A DNA stretch of 43,647 nt from positions 1 through 43,647 of the forward strand of contig CAZPJD010000010.1 of the NCBI GenBank assembly GCA_964586775.1. The letters are read 5' to 3'. Of the stretch, positions 8,236-16,728 are shown one piece after another (positions within the stretch are counted from its first letter, which is position 1; every line of letters begins with the position of its first letter). The stretch comes from JADLEX01 sp964586775. Lineage in GTDB: Bacteria > Lernaellota > Lernaellaia > JACKCT01. The translations under genes were made by a program, and so were the position numbers. Under the pieces are notes generated by a model. It was given only the letters and a program-made list of their open reading frames with translations, had not been told where the DNA came from and did not search any database.

Positions 8236-11200
8236 ATGCATCAAAAAGTGGAAAGCTGGTTCGACCTTGTGGCTCTTGAGCATGAGGTCCTGAAGTTCTG
8301 GGATGAGCATCGCGCGTTCGACAAGCTGCGCGAGAAGAACGCGCACGGCCCGATCTGGTCCTTTCTCGACGGCCCCATCACCGCCAACAACCCGATGGGA
8401 ATCCACCACGCGTGGGGGCGAACGCTCAAGGACGCCTACCAGCGCTACCACGCCATGAACGGCAAACGACTGCGGTACCAGAACGGTTTCGACTGCCAGG
8501 GCCTGTGGGTCGAGGTGGAGGTCGAAAAGGAACTGGGGTTCGCGACAAAGCGCGACATCGAGGACTACGGCATCGACCGATTCGTGGAGAAGTGCAAGGA
8601 GCGCGTGCGCAAGTACTCGGCGGTGCAGACGGAGCAGTCGATCCGTCTGGGCTACTGGATGGATTGGAACGACTCGTACTACACGATGTCGGACGAGAAC
8701 AACTACACGATCTGGTCCTTCCTGAAAAAGTGCCACGACCGCGGCCTGATCTACAAGGGCCACGACGTGATGCCGTGGTGCACGCGCTGCGGCACCGGCC
8801 TCTCGCAGCACGAGATGCACGAGGGCTACAAGACCGTGAAGGATACGTCGATCTTCGCGCGCTTCCCCATCGTGGGGCGCGAGGGCGAGTACTTCCTCGT
8901 ATGGACGACAACCCCGTGGACACTGTCGTCCAACACCGCCATCGCCGTGAATCCGGAACTGCGTTACGCGAAGGTGCGTCAGGGCGACGCGGTGTATTAC
9001 CTGGCCGAGGGGCTGGTCGCGTCGGTGATCGGGCGCAAGGGCGCGTTCGAGGTGCTGGAAACGATGCCGGGCGGCGCGTTCGAGGGATGGTCTTACCGGG
9101 GGCCTTACGACGAGAACGCGAACCAAAAGGTGGATGGCCCGGGGCACCCGGTGGTGTTTTGGGATGAGGTGGCGGCGACCGACGGAACGGGCATCGTGCA
9201 CATCGCGCCCGGCTGCGGCAAGGAGGACTTCGAACTCGGCAAGCAATACGGTCTGCCGGTCATCGCACCCATCGACGACATGGGCGTCTTCGGTCAGGGC
9301 TTCGGATATCTGACCGGCAAGAACGCGGCCGAGGTCGAGAGCCTTGTCATCGACGACTTCAAATCCAAGGGCATTCTTTTCGCCACGGAGAAGTACGAGC
9401 ACAGCTATCCGCACTGTTGGCGCTGCAAGACGGCGCTGCTGTTCCGCGCGGTCGACGAGTGGTTCATCGCCATGGACGCGTGGCGCGACGAGATCAAGGA
9501 CGTGGCGCGGCAGATCCGCTGGATCCCGGGCTACGGCCTCGATCTGGAACTCGACTGGCTCTCGAACATGCGCGACTGGATGATCTCGAAGAAGCGCTAC
9601 TGGGGCCTCGCGCTACCGATCTGGGTTTGCGACTCCTGCGGGCATTTCGACGTCATCGGCGGCAAGGACGAACTGCGCGAGCGAGCGACGGCGGGCTGGG
9701 ACGCGTTCGACGGCAAGAGCCCGCATCGCCCGTTCATCGACGCGGTCAAGATCGCGTGCGCGAAGTGCGGCGGCGCGTCGAGCCGCATCAGCGACGTCGG
9801 CAACCCGTGGCTCGACGCGGGCATCGTCGCGTACTCGACCACGCACTACAACACGAATCGCGACGAGTGGAAGCAGTGGGTTCCGGCGGATCTGGTGCTG
9901 GAGTGTTTTCCCGGCCAGTTCCGCAACTGGTTTTACGCGCTGCTCGCGATGAGCACGATGATGGAGAACCAGCCGCCGTTCCGCACGCTGCTCGGCCACG
10001 CGCTGGTGCGCGACGAACACGGCGCGGAGATGCACAAGTCGGCGGGCAACGCGGTGTGGTTCGACGACGCGGCCGAGGCCGCGGGCGTGGACGTGCTGCG
10101 CTGGCTGTATTGCCGTCACGAAACGACGACGAACCTGAACTTCGGCTACGCCGCCGCCAAGGAGATCCGCGGTCGTTTCATCAACACGTATTGGAACACC
10201 TACGCGTTCTTCGTGAACTACGCACGCATCGCGAATTACAACCCCGGCGCGCGACCGCAGACGCACGCCGCGGATCGACCGCCCTTCGACCGATGGATCC
10301 TCGACCGGCTCGCCGTGCTCATCGAGCGCACTCGAAAAGGCTTCGACGACTACAACCTGCGCGCGGGGGTGCTGTCCGCGGAGGAGTTCGTCGAGGAGCT
10401 GTCGAACTGGTACATCCGCAACAACCGGCGGCGGTTCTGGGGCGAGATCGACGACGATGACACACGCATGGCGTTCGACACGCTCTTCACGTGCGTCGAA
10501 ACTCTCACGCGGCTCGTCGCGCCGATCATGCCGTTCCTGACCGAGCACATCTATCAGAACCTCGTTCGCGCGGTGCATCCCGACGCGCCGGTTTCGATCC
10601 ATCACTTGCACTTTCCGCACGCGATGCCCGAGTGGCGCGACGCGAAACTCGCCGACGAAATGGGCGCGCTGGAACGCATCACGCACCTGATGCTCTCGGC
10701 CCGCGAAGGCGCGAAGCTGCGCGTGCGTCAGCCGCTCTCGTCGATCGCGATCGGTCCGCAGACGGCGGCCGAGGCCGCGAACTTCCGCGCGCACGAGGCG
10801 TTTTTGCGCGAGCAGCTCAACGTCAAGGCGATCGTGGTCGCCGAGCCCGGCACGCCGTCGCCCGCGACGATCACGGTCAAGCCGAACTTCAAGACGCTCG
10901 GTAAAAAGCTCGGGCCGAAGATGAAGGCGTTCGCCGCCGCGCTGGAATCCAACGCCGATCTTCGCGCGAAGGCGCTCGAGCAGGCCGCGTCGTTCACCTT
11001 CGCGTTCGAGGATGCCGAGTTCGAGTTCGAGAAAGCGGACTTTCTGGTGGAGCAGCGCTCGCCCGAAAACACATTCGTCGCGGCGGACGCGTTCGACTGG
11101 GTGTCGCTCGACACGGTCATCACGCCCGAGCTGGAGCGCGAGGGGCTGATGCGCGACATCCTGCGCAACCTTCAGATGCTGCGCAAAGACGCGGGGCTCG

Positions 11201-11403
11201 AGATCGAGGATCGCTGCGCGGTCGTCTACCAAATCGAGGGCGACACGTTGCGCGAGGTCGTGCGCGAATGGGGCGAGGTGATGGCCGAAGAGCTGCTGTG
11301 CGTGGCGTTTACCGAAGGCGACCCCGGCGACGGAGCGAAGGAACTGAAAATCGCGTCGGGCAAAATGCGGGTGAACTTGTCGAAAGCAAGTGCCACGCGA
11401 TAA
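8236..11403 (+). CDS. ileS: Isoleucyl-tRNA synthetase with altered signature motifs (GIHH, EMHKS)
   Basis: Class I synthetase of 1055 aa. The Rossmann catalytic core starts at GPITANNPMGIHHAWGRT; aligned on the conserved GP...AN...LKD frame, HIGH is replaced by GIHH (residues 55-58). The CP1 editing domain is present (VWTTTPWTLSSNTAIAVNP; GTGIVHIAPGCGKEDFE). A Cys pair set (CDSCG, CAKCGG) lies near residues 475-515. The second ATP motif, normally KMSKS, reads EMHKS (598-602). The anticodon-binding domain (PFDRWILDRL, SNWYIRNNRRRFWG) and a long DUF5915-like C-terminal region place it nearer the IleRS2/eukaryote-like group. The altered HIGH with first and third residues exchanged matches what I recall of IleRS2 forms highly resistant to mupirocin. 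No second ileS lies in this window. Confidence 0.95.
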   Translation: MHQKVESWFDLVALEHEVLKFWDEHRAFDKLREKNAHGPIWSFLDGPITANNPMGIHHAWGRTLKDAYQRYHAMNGKRLRYQNGFDCQGLWVEVEVEKELGFATKRDIEDYGIDRFVEKCKERVRKYSAVQTEQSIRLGYWMDWNDSYYTMSDENNYTIWSFLKKCHDRGLIYKGHDVMPWCTRCGTGLSQHEMHEGYKTVKDTSIFARFPIVGREGEYFLVWTTTPWTLSSNTAIAVNPELRYAKVRQGDAVYYLAEGLVASVIGRKGAFEVLETMPGGAFEGWSYRGPYDENANQKVDGPGHPVVFWDEVAATDGTGIVHIAPGCGKEDFELGKQYGLPVIAPIDDMGVFGQGFGYLTGKNAAEVESLVIDDFKSKGILFATEKYEHSYPHCWRCKTALLFRAVDEWFIAMDAWRDEIKDVARQIRWIPGYGLDLELDWLSNMRDWMISKKRYWGLALPIWVCDSCGHFDVIGGKDELRERATAGWDAFDGKSPHRPFIDAVKIACAKCGGASSRISDVGNPWLDAGIVAYSTTHYNTNRDEWKQWVPADLVLECFPGQFRNWFYALLAMSTMMENQPPFRTLLGHALVRDEHGAEMHKSAGNAVWFDDAAEAAGVDVLRWLYCRHETTTNLNFGYAAAKEIRGRFINTYWNTYAFFVNYARIANYNPGARPQTHAADRPPFDRWILDRLAVLIERTRKGFDDYNLRAGVLSAEEFVEELSNWYIRNNRRRFWGEIDDDDTRMAFDTLFTCVETLTRLVAPIMPFLTEHIYQNLVRAVHPDAPVSIHHLHFPHAMPEWRDAKLADEMGALERITHLMLSAREGAKLRVRQPLSSIAIGPQTAAEAANFRAHEAFLREQLNVKAIVVAEPGTPSPATITVKPNFKTLGKKLGPKMKAFAAALESNADLRAKALEQAASFTFAFEDAEFEFEKADFLVEQRSPENTFVAADAFDWVSLDTVITPELEREGLMRDILRNLQMLRKDAGLEIEDRCAVVYQIEGDTLREVVREWGEVMAEELLCVAFTEGDPGDGAKELKIASGKMRVNLSKASATR

Positions 11404-11442
11404 GATTGTGCGTATTGGTCGCACCATCACGGGTCACGCAAG

Positions 11443-12072
11443 ATGCCCTCGTCCGCGTCTCGAAACTCGCCGCCAACTCGCCAAACGGCGTTCGACTATG
11501 ACCGGACGGTCATCGCGTTCCATGGGACGTATCGGAATACGGCGAAGCGCCTGATCGCCGGGGAGCCTTTCCGAAAGAGCGAGAACGACGACGATTGGCT
11601 CGGGCATGGGATCTATTTCTGGGAGTACGCGCCTCAGAAGGCGTGGGAATGGGCCGCGAAGCGATATGGAGCCGAAAGTGCCGCCGTCGTCGGCTCGCTC
11701 GTCCGGTTGGGTCGTTGTCTGGATTTGCTCGATCCGAGCAACACGGGTTTATTGTCCAATGCGCATAAGGAGTTACGGGACGAGCTGATCAAGAGCGGTG
11801 CTTCGATCCCGAGAAACGCCAACGCGAGCAAGTTGCTCGATTGTGCCGTCTTCAACTACCTGTACGAAAAATTGAGCATGAATGACATCCGCTTCGACAG
11901 CGCCCGAGCGGTTTTCGTCCCATTGAAGCAGGGCCGGGGTTTGCCGCGTTTGTGGGAGCGAAGTGGCGTCTTCGACAGTGCGCACATCCAACTTTCGGTT
12001 CGGGAACCAAATAACATCCTGGCGGTTTGGCCCGTCAGAAAGGATGGCCGTTATGGGGAAGACGAAGAATAG
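11443..12072 (+). CDS. Putative ADP-ribosyltransferase-fold toxin
   Basis: 209 aa. The pattern FHGTYRNTAKRLI, then NDDDWLGHGIYFWE and AWEWA, is that of a widespread family of small proteins with a HGT...GIYFWE...A.EWA layout, which resembles the NAD-binding core of ADP-ribosyltransferases (H in strand 1, Y in GIYF). The C-terminal HIQLSVREPNNIL is also family-like. No signal peptide. The base composition is visibly less GC-rich than ileS or the downstream phosphatase, suggesting transfer. The ATG at 11443 is the only good start in frame, but its ribosome site is weak. It overlaps a small downstream gene by 20 nt, an arrangement like toxin plus antitoxin. The fold is inferred from motifs by eye; toxicity is a hypothesis. 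Confidence 0.6.
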   Translation: MPSSASRNSPPTRQTAFDYDRTVIAFHGTYRNTAKRLIAGEPFRKSENDDDWLGHGIYFWEYAPQKAWEWAAKRYGAESAAVVGSLVRLGRCLDLLDPSNTGLLSNAHKELRDELIKSGASIPRNANASKLLDCAVFNYLYEKLSMNDIRFDSARAVFVPLKQGRGLPRLWERSGVFDSAHIQLSVREPNNILAVWPVRKDGRYGEDEE

Positions 12073-12274
12073 CGCCGTGGCAATCGCAGTCGGCCGGCAA
12101 GCGCCATCGGACGTTCGGACTCCGGACGAGCTCCTCGCGGCGCTTCGCAGTGGTTCATCCGCGACCAAGCGCAAGGCCATGCGAAAGGCGGGCATCATCG
12201 ACAAAGACGGCAAGCTCACCGCGCGCTACCAGAACTGGGGATCGAAAGTAACCCGTACACCGAACGCGGACTGA
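12053..12274 (+). CDS. Small basic protein, possible antitoxin partner of the upstream gene
   Basis: 73 aa from the ATG at 12053, chosen because AGAAAGGA lies about 9 nt upstream. Another in-frame ATG at 12044 has the purine run touching it. The protein is basic, with a region LLAALRSGSSATKRKAMRKAG that looks helical and a C-terminal IIDKDGKLTARYQNWG typical of short proteins paired with ADP-ribosyltransferase-like genes. The 20-nt overlap with the upstream gene implies co-translation. I recognise no named domain. It could be an antitoxin or simply a conserved neighbour. Confidence 0.55.
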   Translation: MGKTKNSAVAIAVGRQAPSDVRTPDELLAALRSGSSATKRKAMRKAGIIDKDGKLTARYQNWGSKVTRTPNAD

Positions 12275-12288
12275 TCGGGGACGCCGAC

Positions 12289-12621
12289 TTGATCTCGCCC
12301 AAGCTCAACTGGCCCGCTGAAAAGATTGAGGCGTTCTGCCGCAAGTGGAAGATCGTCCGCATGGAGCTGTTTGGTTCGGCGCTGCGCGACGACTTCCGCG
12401 ACGACAGCGACGTGGACCTGCTCGTCGAATGGCTCCCGAACGCGGGCTGGAGCCTGTTCGATCATGTGCATATGGAAGACGAAATCTCGGAGATCCTCGG
12501 TCGCAAGGTCGATCTGATCAGTCGCCGAGGATTGGAGCGAAGCGCCAATCCGTATCGCAAGGACGGGATCTTCAACTCTGCCAGGCCGGTGTATGAAGCG
12601 GGACAGAGCCTACTTCGTTGA
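12289..12621 (+). CDS. mntA: MntA-type nucleotidyltransferase antitoxin
   Basis: 110 aa from a TTG start with GGGG about 8 nt upstream; no in-frame ATG or GTG fits. The minimal nucleotidyltransferase motif GSX10DXD is exact: Gly29-Ser30, then Asp41 and Asp43 (GSALRDDFRDDSDVDLLV). In known MntA-HepT systems this enzyme transfers AMP groups from ATP to a Tyr of the HEPN toxin and so neutralises it. The next gene is just such a HEPN protein, overlapping by 29 nt. Codon use is like the other genes of the island. Confidence 0.88.
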   Translation: MISPKLNWPAEKIEAFCRKWKIVRMELFGSALRDDFRDDSDVDLLVEWLPNAGWSLFDHVHMEDEISEILGRKVDLISRRGLERSANPYRKDGIFNSARPVYEAGQSLLR

Positions 12622-12937
12622 CATTCTCACGGCCGGTCGGTCGATCATCGAATCGACCGATGGCCGTACCATCGAGGACTTTTTCTCGGATACGGTCGCG
12701 TATTCGGCCAATATGTACCGCTTCGTCATCATGGGAGAGGCGGCCAAGCGCATTTCGGCGGAATCCAAAGCCGCGCATCCCGAGATCGATTGGCGCGGGA
12801 TGGCCGGACAACGGGACGTGGTGGCGCACCAGTATGACGGAATCGACGCACACGAGTTGTGGGCCACGATGCGAACAACGGTGCCAATTGTCGTGAAGCA
12901 AATCGAGCGGATCCTCGGGGAGTGGCCGGAAGAATGA
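12593..12937 (+). CDS. hepT: HepT-like HEPN ribonuclease toxin (DUF86)
   Basis: 114 aa, all-helical HEPN/DUF86 fold. The RNase motif RX4HXY is present as Arg74, His79 and Tyr81 (QRDVVAHQYDG). In the MntA-HepT family the Tyr of this motif is the site AMPylated by the antitoxin, and free HepT cuts RNA. It overlaps mntA by 29 nt, so expression is coupled. The family's FxIxGEAaKris region is seen as RFVIMGEAAKRIS. An active toxin is expected because the motif is intact; its target (tRNA or mRNA) cannot be read from sequence. Confidence 0.9.
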   Translation: MKRDRAYFVDILTAGRSIIESTDGRTIEDFFSDTVAYSANMYRFVIMGEAAKRISAESKAAHPEIDWRGMAGQRDVVAHQYDGIDAHELWATMRTTVPIVVKQIERILGEWPEE

Positions 12938-12992
12938 TGCGCACCTGCGTCGCATCACCTCCGGGATTTCTCCGAGGCAACAGGCATCGAAA

Positions 12993-14648
12993 TTGACCCC
13001 CCGCCCGCCGCGCATGATCGTCTTCGGGTTTGACGGCGGCGATCCCGATCTGCTCTTCGCCTGGGCGCTGGCGGGGCATCTGCCGAACCTGAAACGCGTG
13101 ATGGACGCGGGCGGCCACGGGCGGCTCGAATCGACGCGGCACCCTCTCACGCCCGCCGCGTGGACTAGCATGGTCACCGGCGTGAACCCGGGGCGGCACG
13201 GCATCTTCGACTTCGGCGCGCGCAGGCCGGGTTCGTATCACATCGACCTCGTCACCAGCCGCAACCGGAAATTCCCGACGATTTTCGAGACGCTCCCCGC
13301 GCCGCTGCGCAGCGGCGTCGTCAATCTGCCGCTCACGTTTCCCGCCGACCCCATTCGCGGGTTCGCCGCGAGCGATATGCACACCCCCTCACTCGAAACA
13401 CCCGGCGCGACGCACCCCCCCGAGCTCGCCGCAAAGCTGCGCGAGTGGGGATGGATCTTCGACGCGATGGTGCACTGGCACGACGACCGCGCGCGATTCC
13501 TCGACGACGTGCGCGCGATGCACGACGCGCAGCATCGCGTGGCGATGCGTCTGTTCGACGAGGAGTCGCCCGACCTGTTTTTTCCCGTGTACGTGGCGTT
13601 CGACCGCGTGGCGCACGCGTTCTGGTCGGCGATGACGCCGGCGCACCGCGAAGCACCCGGCGCGCGGGGCGACGACGGCGACGCGGTGTATCTCGCCGCG
13701 AAGATGCTCGACGACGCGCTGGGCGATTATCGCGCGCGACTCGGGCCGGACGATCACCTGCTCGTCGTTTCGGATCACGGCTTCGGCGACCTGCGCGGCG
13801 ACGTGTATCTCAACGCGTGGCTCATCGACGAGGGCTATTTGTCGTTCGATCCCGCGAAGGTGCGCGCGTTCGTTCCGCCGCCCGCCCCCGCCGGCGACGA
13901 TCCCCGCCACGCGTGGCACGCGAAACTGCTCGCGAACCTGCCCGACGAACTGCCCGAGAGCGACGACGAGATCCGGCGCGGTCGATTCGACCCGCGACGC
14001 AAGACCTGGGACACGGTGGATTGGTCGCGTACGCGCGCCTACTCGTCGGGGCTGTTCGGCAATGTGTGGATCAACCTGCGCGGGCGCGAGCCGGGCGGCA
14101 TCGTCGAGCCCGGGCGCGAGTACGAAAATTTGCGCGACGAACTCGTCTTGAAACTGCGCGCGTTGCGTCACCCGCAAGACGGCGAGTTCCTCGCCAGCTT
14201 CGTGGCCGCGCGCGACGATCTGTACTGGGGCGCGCACCTCGACCTCGCGCCCGACATTGTCGCGACGTTTCGCGACAACGCGTTCATGACGCGCGGCGCG
14301 ACGGAGTTTCACGAAACGCGGCTCGTCGGCCCGGTCGCCGTCGGGCACACCGGCAACCACCGCGCGCACGGCATCGTCGCGCTCACGGGTCCCCGCGCCG
14401 CGCGCGGCGTCGCAACCGATCGACACATCCTCGACATTGCGCCGACGATCCTCTATCTGCTCGGCGCGCCGATCCCGCGCAACCTCGACCACCCTGCGCC
14501 GGCTCTGATCGACGCGGTCTCGCTGCGTGCGCATCCCGCCGAAATCGGCCCGCCGGTTTCGCCTCGCGACATCGCCGCGTCCGCGACGCCGGACGCGAAT
14601 CTGGACGAGGTGCGCCGCCGTCTGGAAGGGCTCGGCTATCTCGCCTAG
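12993..14648 (+). CDS. Alkaline-phosphatase-superfamily phosphodiesterase/phosphohydrolase
   Basis: 551 aa from a TTG at 12993; an ATG at 13014 (MIVFGFDGGDPD) is an equally reasonable start, 544 aa. The metal-binding layout of type I phosphodiesterase/nucleotide pyrophosphatases is visible: Asp in FGFDGGDPDLL, the nucleophile region TPAAWTSMVTGVNPGRHGIFDF, the Asp-His pair in VVSDHGFGDLRGDVYLN, and a late His in GNHRAHGIVALTGP. No signal peptide, so it is probably cytoplasmic. It belongs to the COG3379 kind of enzyme with unknown substrate. It is followed after 13 nt by a large membrane protein, and the two are probably one operon. Confidence 0.85.
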   Translation: MTPRPPRMIVFGFDGGDPDLLFAWALAGHLPNLKRVMDAGGHGRLESTRHPLTPAAWTSMVTGVNPGRHGIFDFGARRPGSYHIDLVTSRNRKFPTIFETLPAPLRSGVVNLPLTFPADPIRGFAASDMHTPSLETPGATHPPELAAKLREWGWIFDAMVHWHDDRARFLDDVRAMHDAQHRVAMRLFDEESPDLFFPVYVAFDRVAHAFWSAMTPAHREAPGARGDDGDAVYLAAKMLDDALGDYRARLGPDDHLLVVSDHGFGDLRGDVYLNAWLIDEGYLSFDPAKVRAFVPPPAPAGDDPRHAWHAKLLANLPDELPESDDEIRRGRFDPRRKTWDTVDWSRTRAYSSGLFGNVWINLRGREPGGIVEPGREYENLRDELVLKLRALRHPQDGEFLASFVAARDDLYWGAHLDLAPDIVATFRDNAFMTRGATEFHETRLVGPVAVGHTGNHRAHGIVALTGPRAARGVATDRHILDIAPTILYLLGAPIPRNLDHPAPALIDAVSLRAHPAEIGPPVSPRDIAASATPDANLDEVRRRLEGLGYLA

Positions 14649-14661
14649 ACTCGCGCCGTCC

Positions 14662-16728
14662 ATGTCCGCCGAGTCCTTTGCAAACAGTCCCGTGAACCAC
14701 GAACGCCGCTGGTGGGCGCTCTGGGCGGTCCTTTGGTGCGCGTGGTACGTCGTCTCGTTCGCGCACTACCAGCGCGGGCCGGTCTACACCGAGGAAACCG
14801 TCAACGGCAATCTCGCGCGCGGCCTGCTCGAAGGGCTCGTCGCGCCGGTCGGCACATATCAGTACGTCGACATCACGCCGGGGCCGCTGGTGTACGGCGT
14901 GTTGCTCGTCCCGGCGTTCGCCGCGTTCGGCTCCAATATGTTCGCCATGAAGATCCTCGCGGGCCTGTTCGCCGCGGGTGGCGCGCTGCTGTGGACGTAC
15001 AATGTCCGGCGAGCCGCCGGTGTCCGTGCGGGCGTGATGATGGCGATCTGGTTGCTCGCGCCGCCCACGCTGCTCGACCGCATGTTCCGCCTCGCGTGGG
15101 CGAATCACATGGAAGCGATCTTCTGGGGCGCGCTCGTCTTTTTCGTCGCCCGCCGATCGTGGTCGGCGCACGCACGGGGGCGTGACGCGCTGCTGGGCGT
15201 CGTCGCGGGTTTCGCGGCTTTTTTCTGCCTGCAAAACGTTGTGGCCCTCGCCGCCGCGTTCGCCGTGTGGGCGTGGCGTCTCGGGCGACTTGCGCCGCGA
15301 CGCTTTGCGAACGCCGTTGTTCCCGGCTTCCTGATCGGTTTCGCGCCGCGATTGTGGCTCGCGATCGACACGCACCGCATCGGCCCGGTGTTCTCGCCCA
15401 TCGAGGTGGATACGCCCATTGCGGTCAAGCTCGCGGCCCTCGCAATTCGACACGCGCCGCGCATGGCGGGTTACTCGTGGGCGTGGGCGGGATGGCTGTT
15501 CGCTCTGTTGGCCGTCGTCGCGCTGGGGATTCTCGTGTGGCGAGTTACGCTGGCGCGCGACGAATTCCGCACCGACGACGACCGGCGCGATCTGGAGCGA
15601 TACGTCGTGCTGTGGATGGGCGCTTACCTCGCGGCCTACGCGGTGACCGGCTACGAGGTCTTCGAAATGGTGAACGATCCGCGCTACACGTTTCGGTATC
15701 TCGTCCCGATGCTGCCCGTTCTGATGATCGCCGTGGCGCTGGTCGTCTCCCTGCGCCCATTCCGAATCGCGACGCTGGCGCTCGTACCGCTGCTGGTCGC
15801 CGGAGCGTGGGATCTTTCGCCGCGCGTGACGATCAAGGGTTTCGCCGATCGGATCGCGCAGGGCCGATTCGCCGTCGAATACCGCTGCGCGCGCGGCGAC
15901 GACTACCGCGTCCTGCTCGGCCAGAATCTTCCCGCGTATTGGCAATCGGAGCTCGGCGTCGGCCCGAAACTGACGCCCACCGCCTACACGGCTTGGAAAA
16001 ACACCGTGAAACGGCTTCCATACTCCTGGATGAAGCAGGCATACGAGGAGTTGGGGCGGACGACGGGCCCGCATCCCGCGCTCGATCTCGTACTCTTGGA
16101 CGCCTCGGTCCAGCCCGAGTGGAAGCTCGCCGCGATCCGCGGCGCGGCGTATGCCCACGTCGCCGGCCTTCTGCGGGCGGGCGGCGGTATCCCGTTCCCA
16201 TTGACGCGGACGGCGGACTTCACGAAGCCCTGGCCGAACGCCCCCGCCGGCGCGGACACGGCCTTTGCCGAGGGTATCGCGCGGGCGGCGATCGGACTGC
16301 GTTCCGAGGGCGTGTCGGGGGCGGATCTGAGCGACGAAGCCGGTCGAGCGCGGATCGCCGCGCGTCTGCGCGAGCGTGTCGAATGGGATGAGGCGACGTC
16401 GCCGGAGCTGGTCGTGGGGCTGGCACGCGGGTTCGGGCGGGCGCTGGGCGAACTCGCGGGATACGACTTCGACGCGGCGACCGTGGCGGCCGATGTCTTC
16501 GGTATGACCGACGACGCGCGCGTCGCCGAAGCGTTGCGTACGGGATACGACGAGGGTGAGGCGCTCTGGGCGCTCGCGTGCTTCCGCTGCCTGTATGACG
16601 ACCGTTCGATCGGTCGGGCCGATCGGCTCGCCGGCGCCCTCGCCGATCTCGACATCCAGCTCGCGCCGCGCGGCGACGTGATCGACTTGATCGAGGGCCC
16701 GCGCCACGCCGAGTGGCGGGCGCGTTAG
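14662..16728 (+). CDS. Polytopic membrane protein with soluble C-terminal domain (possibly GT-C type)
   Basis: 688 aa from the ATG at 14662; a longer frame from 14527 overlaps the upstream gene. About 11 hydrophobic segments cover residues 18-385, for example WWALWAVLWCAWYVVS and WAWAGWLFALLAVVALGI. A loop after the first segment holds YTEETVNGNLARGLLEG, acidic residues where GT-C glycosyltransferases place their catalytic or metal site. Residues about 400-688 are soluble, helical and without a motif I know. A GT-C glycosyltransferase is the best guess from topology, with low certainty. Its stop codon overlaps that of the convergent pap gene. Confidence 0.7.
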   Translation: MSAESFANSPVNHERRWWALWAVLWCAWYVVSFAHYQRGPVYTEETVNGNLARGLLEGLVAPVGTYQYVDITPGPLVYGVLLVPAFAAFGSNMFAMKILAGLFAAGGALLWTYNVRRAAGVRAGVMMAIWLLAPPTLLDRMFRLAWANHMEAIFWGALVFFVARRSWSAHARGRDALLGVVAGFAAFFCLQNVVALAAAFAVWAWRLGRLAPRRFANAVVPGFLIGFAPRLWLAIDTHRIGPVFSPIEVDTPIAVKLAALAIRHAPRMAGYSWAWAGWLFALLAVVALGILVWRVTLARDEFRTDDDRRDLERYVVLWMGAYLAAYAVTGYEVFEMVNDPRYTFRYLVPMLPVLMIAVALVVSLRPFRIATLALVPLLVAGAWDLSPRVTIKGFADRIAQGRFAVEYRCARGDDYRVLLGQNLPAYWQSELGVGPKLTPTAYTAWKNTVKRLPYSWMKQAYEELGRTTGPHPALDLVLLDASVQPEWKLAAIRGAAYAHVAGLLRAGGGIPFPLTRTADFTKPWPNAPAGADTAFAEGIARAAIGLRSEGVSGADLSDEAGRARIAARLRERVEWDEATSPELVVGLARGFGRALGELAGYDFDAATVAADVFGMTDDARVAEALRTGYDEGEALWALACFRCLYDDRSIGRADRLAGALADLDIQLAPRGDVIDLIEGPRHAEWRAR

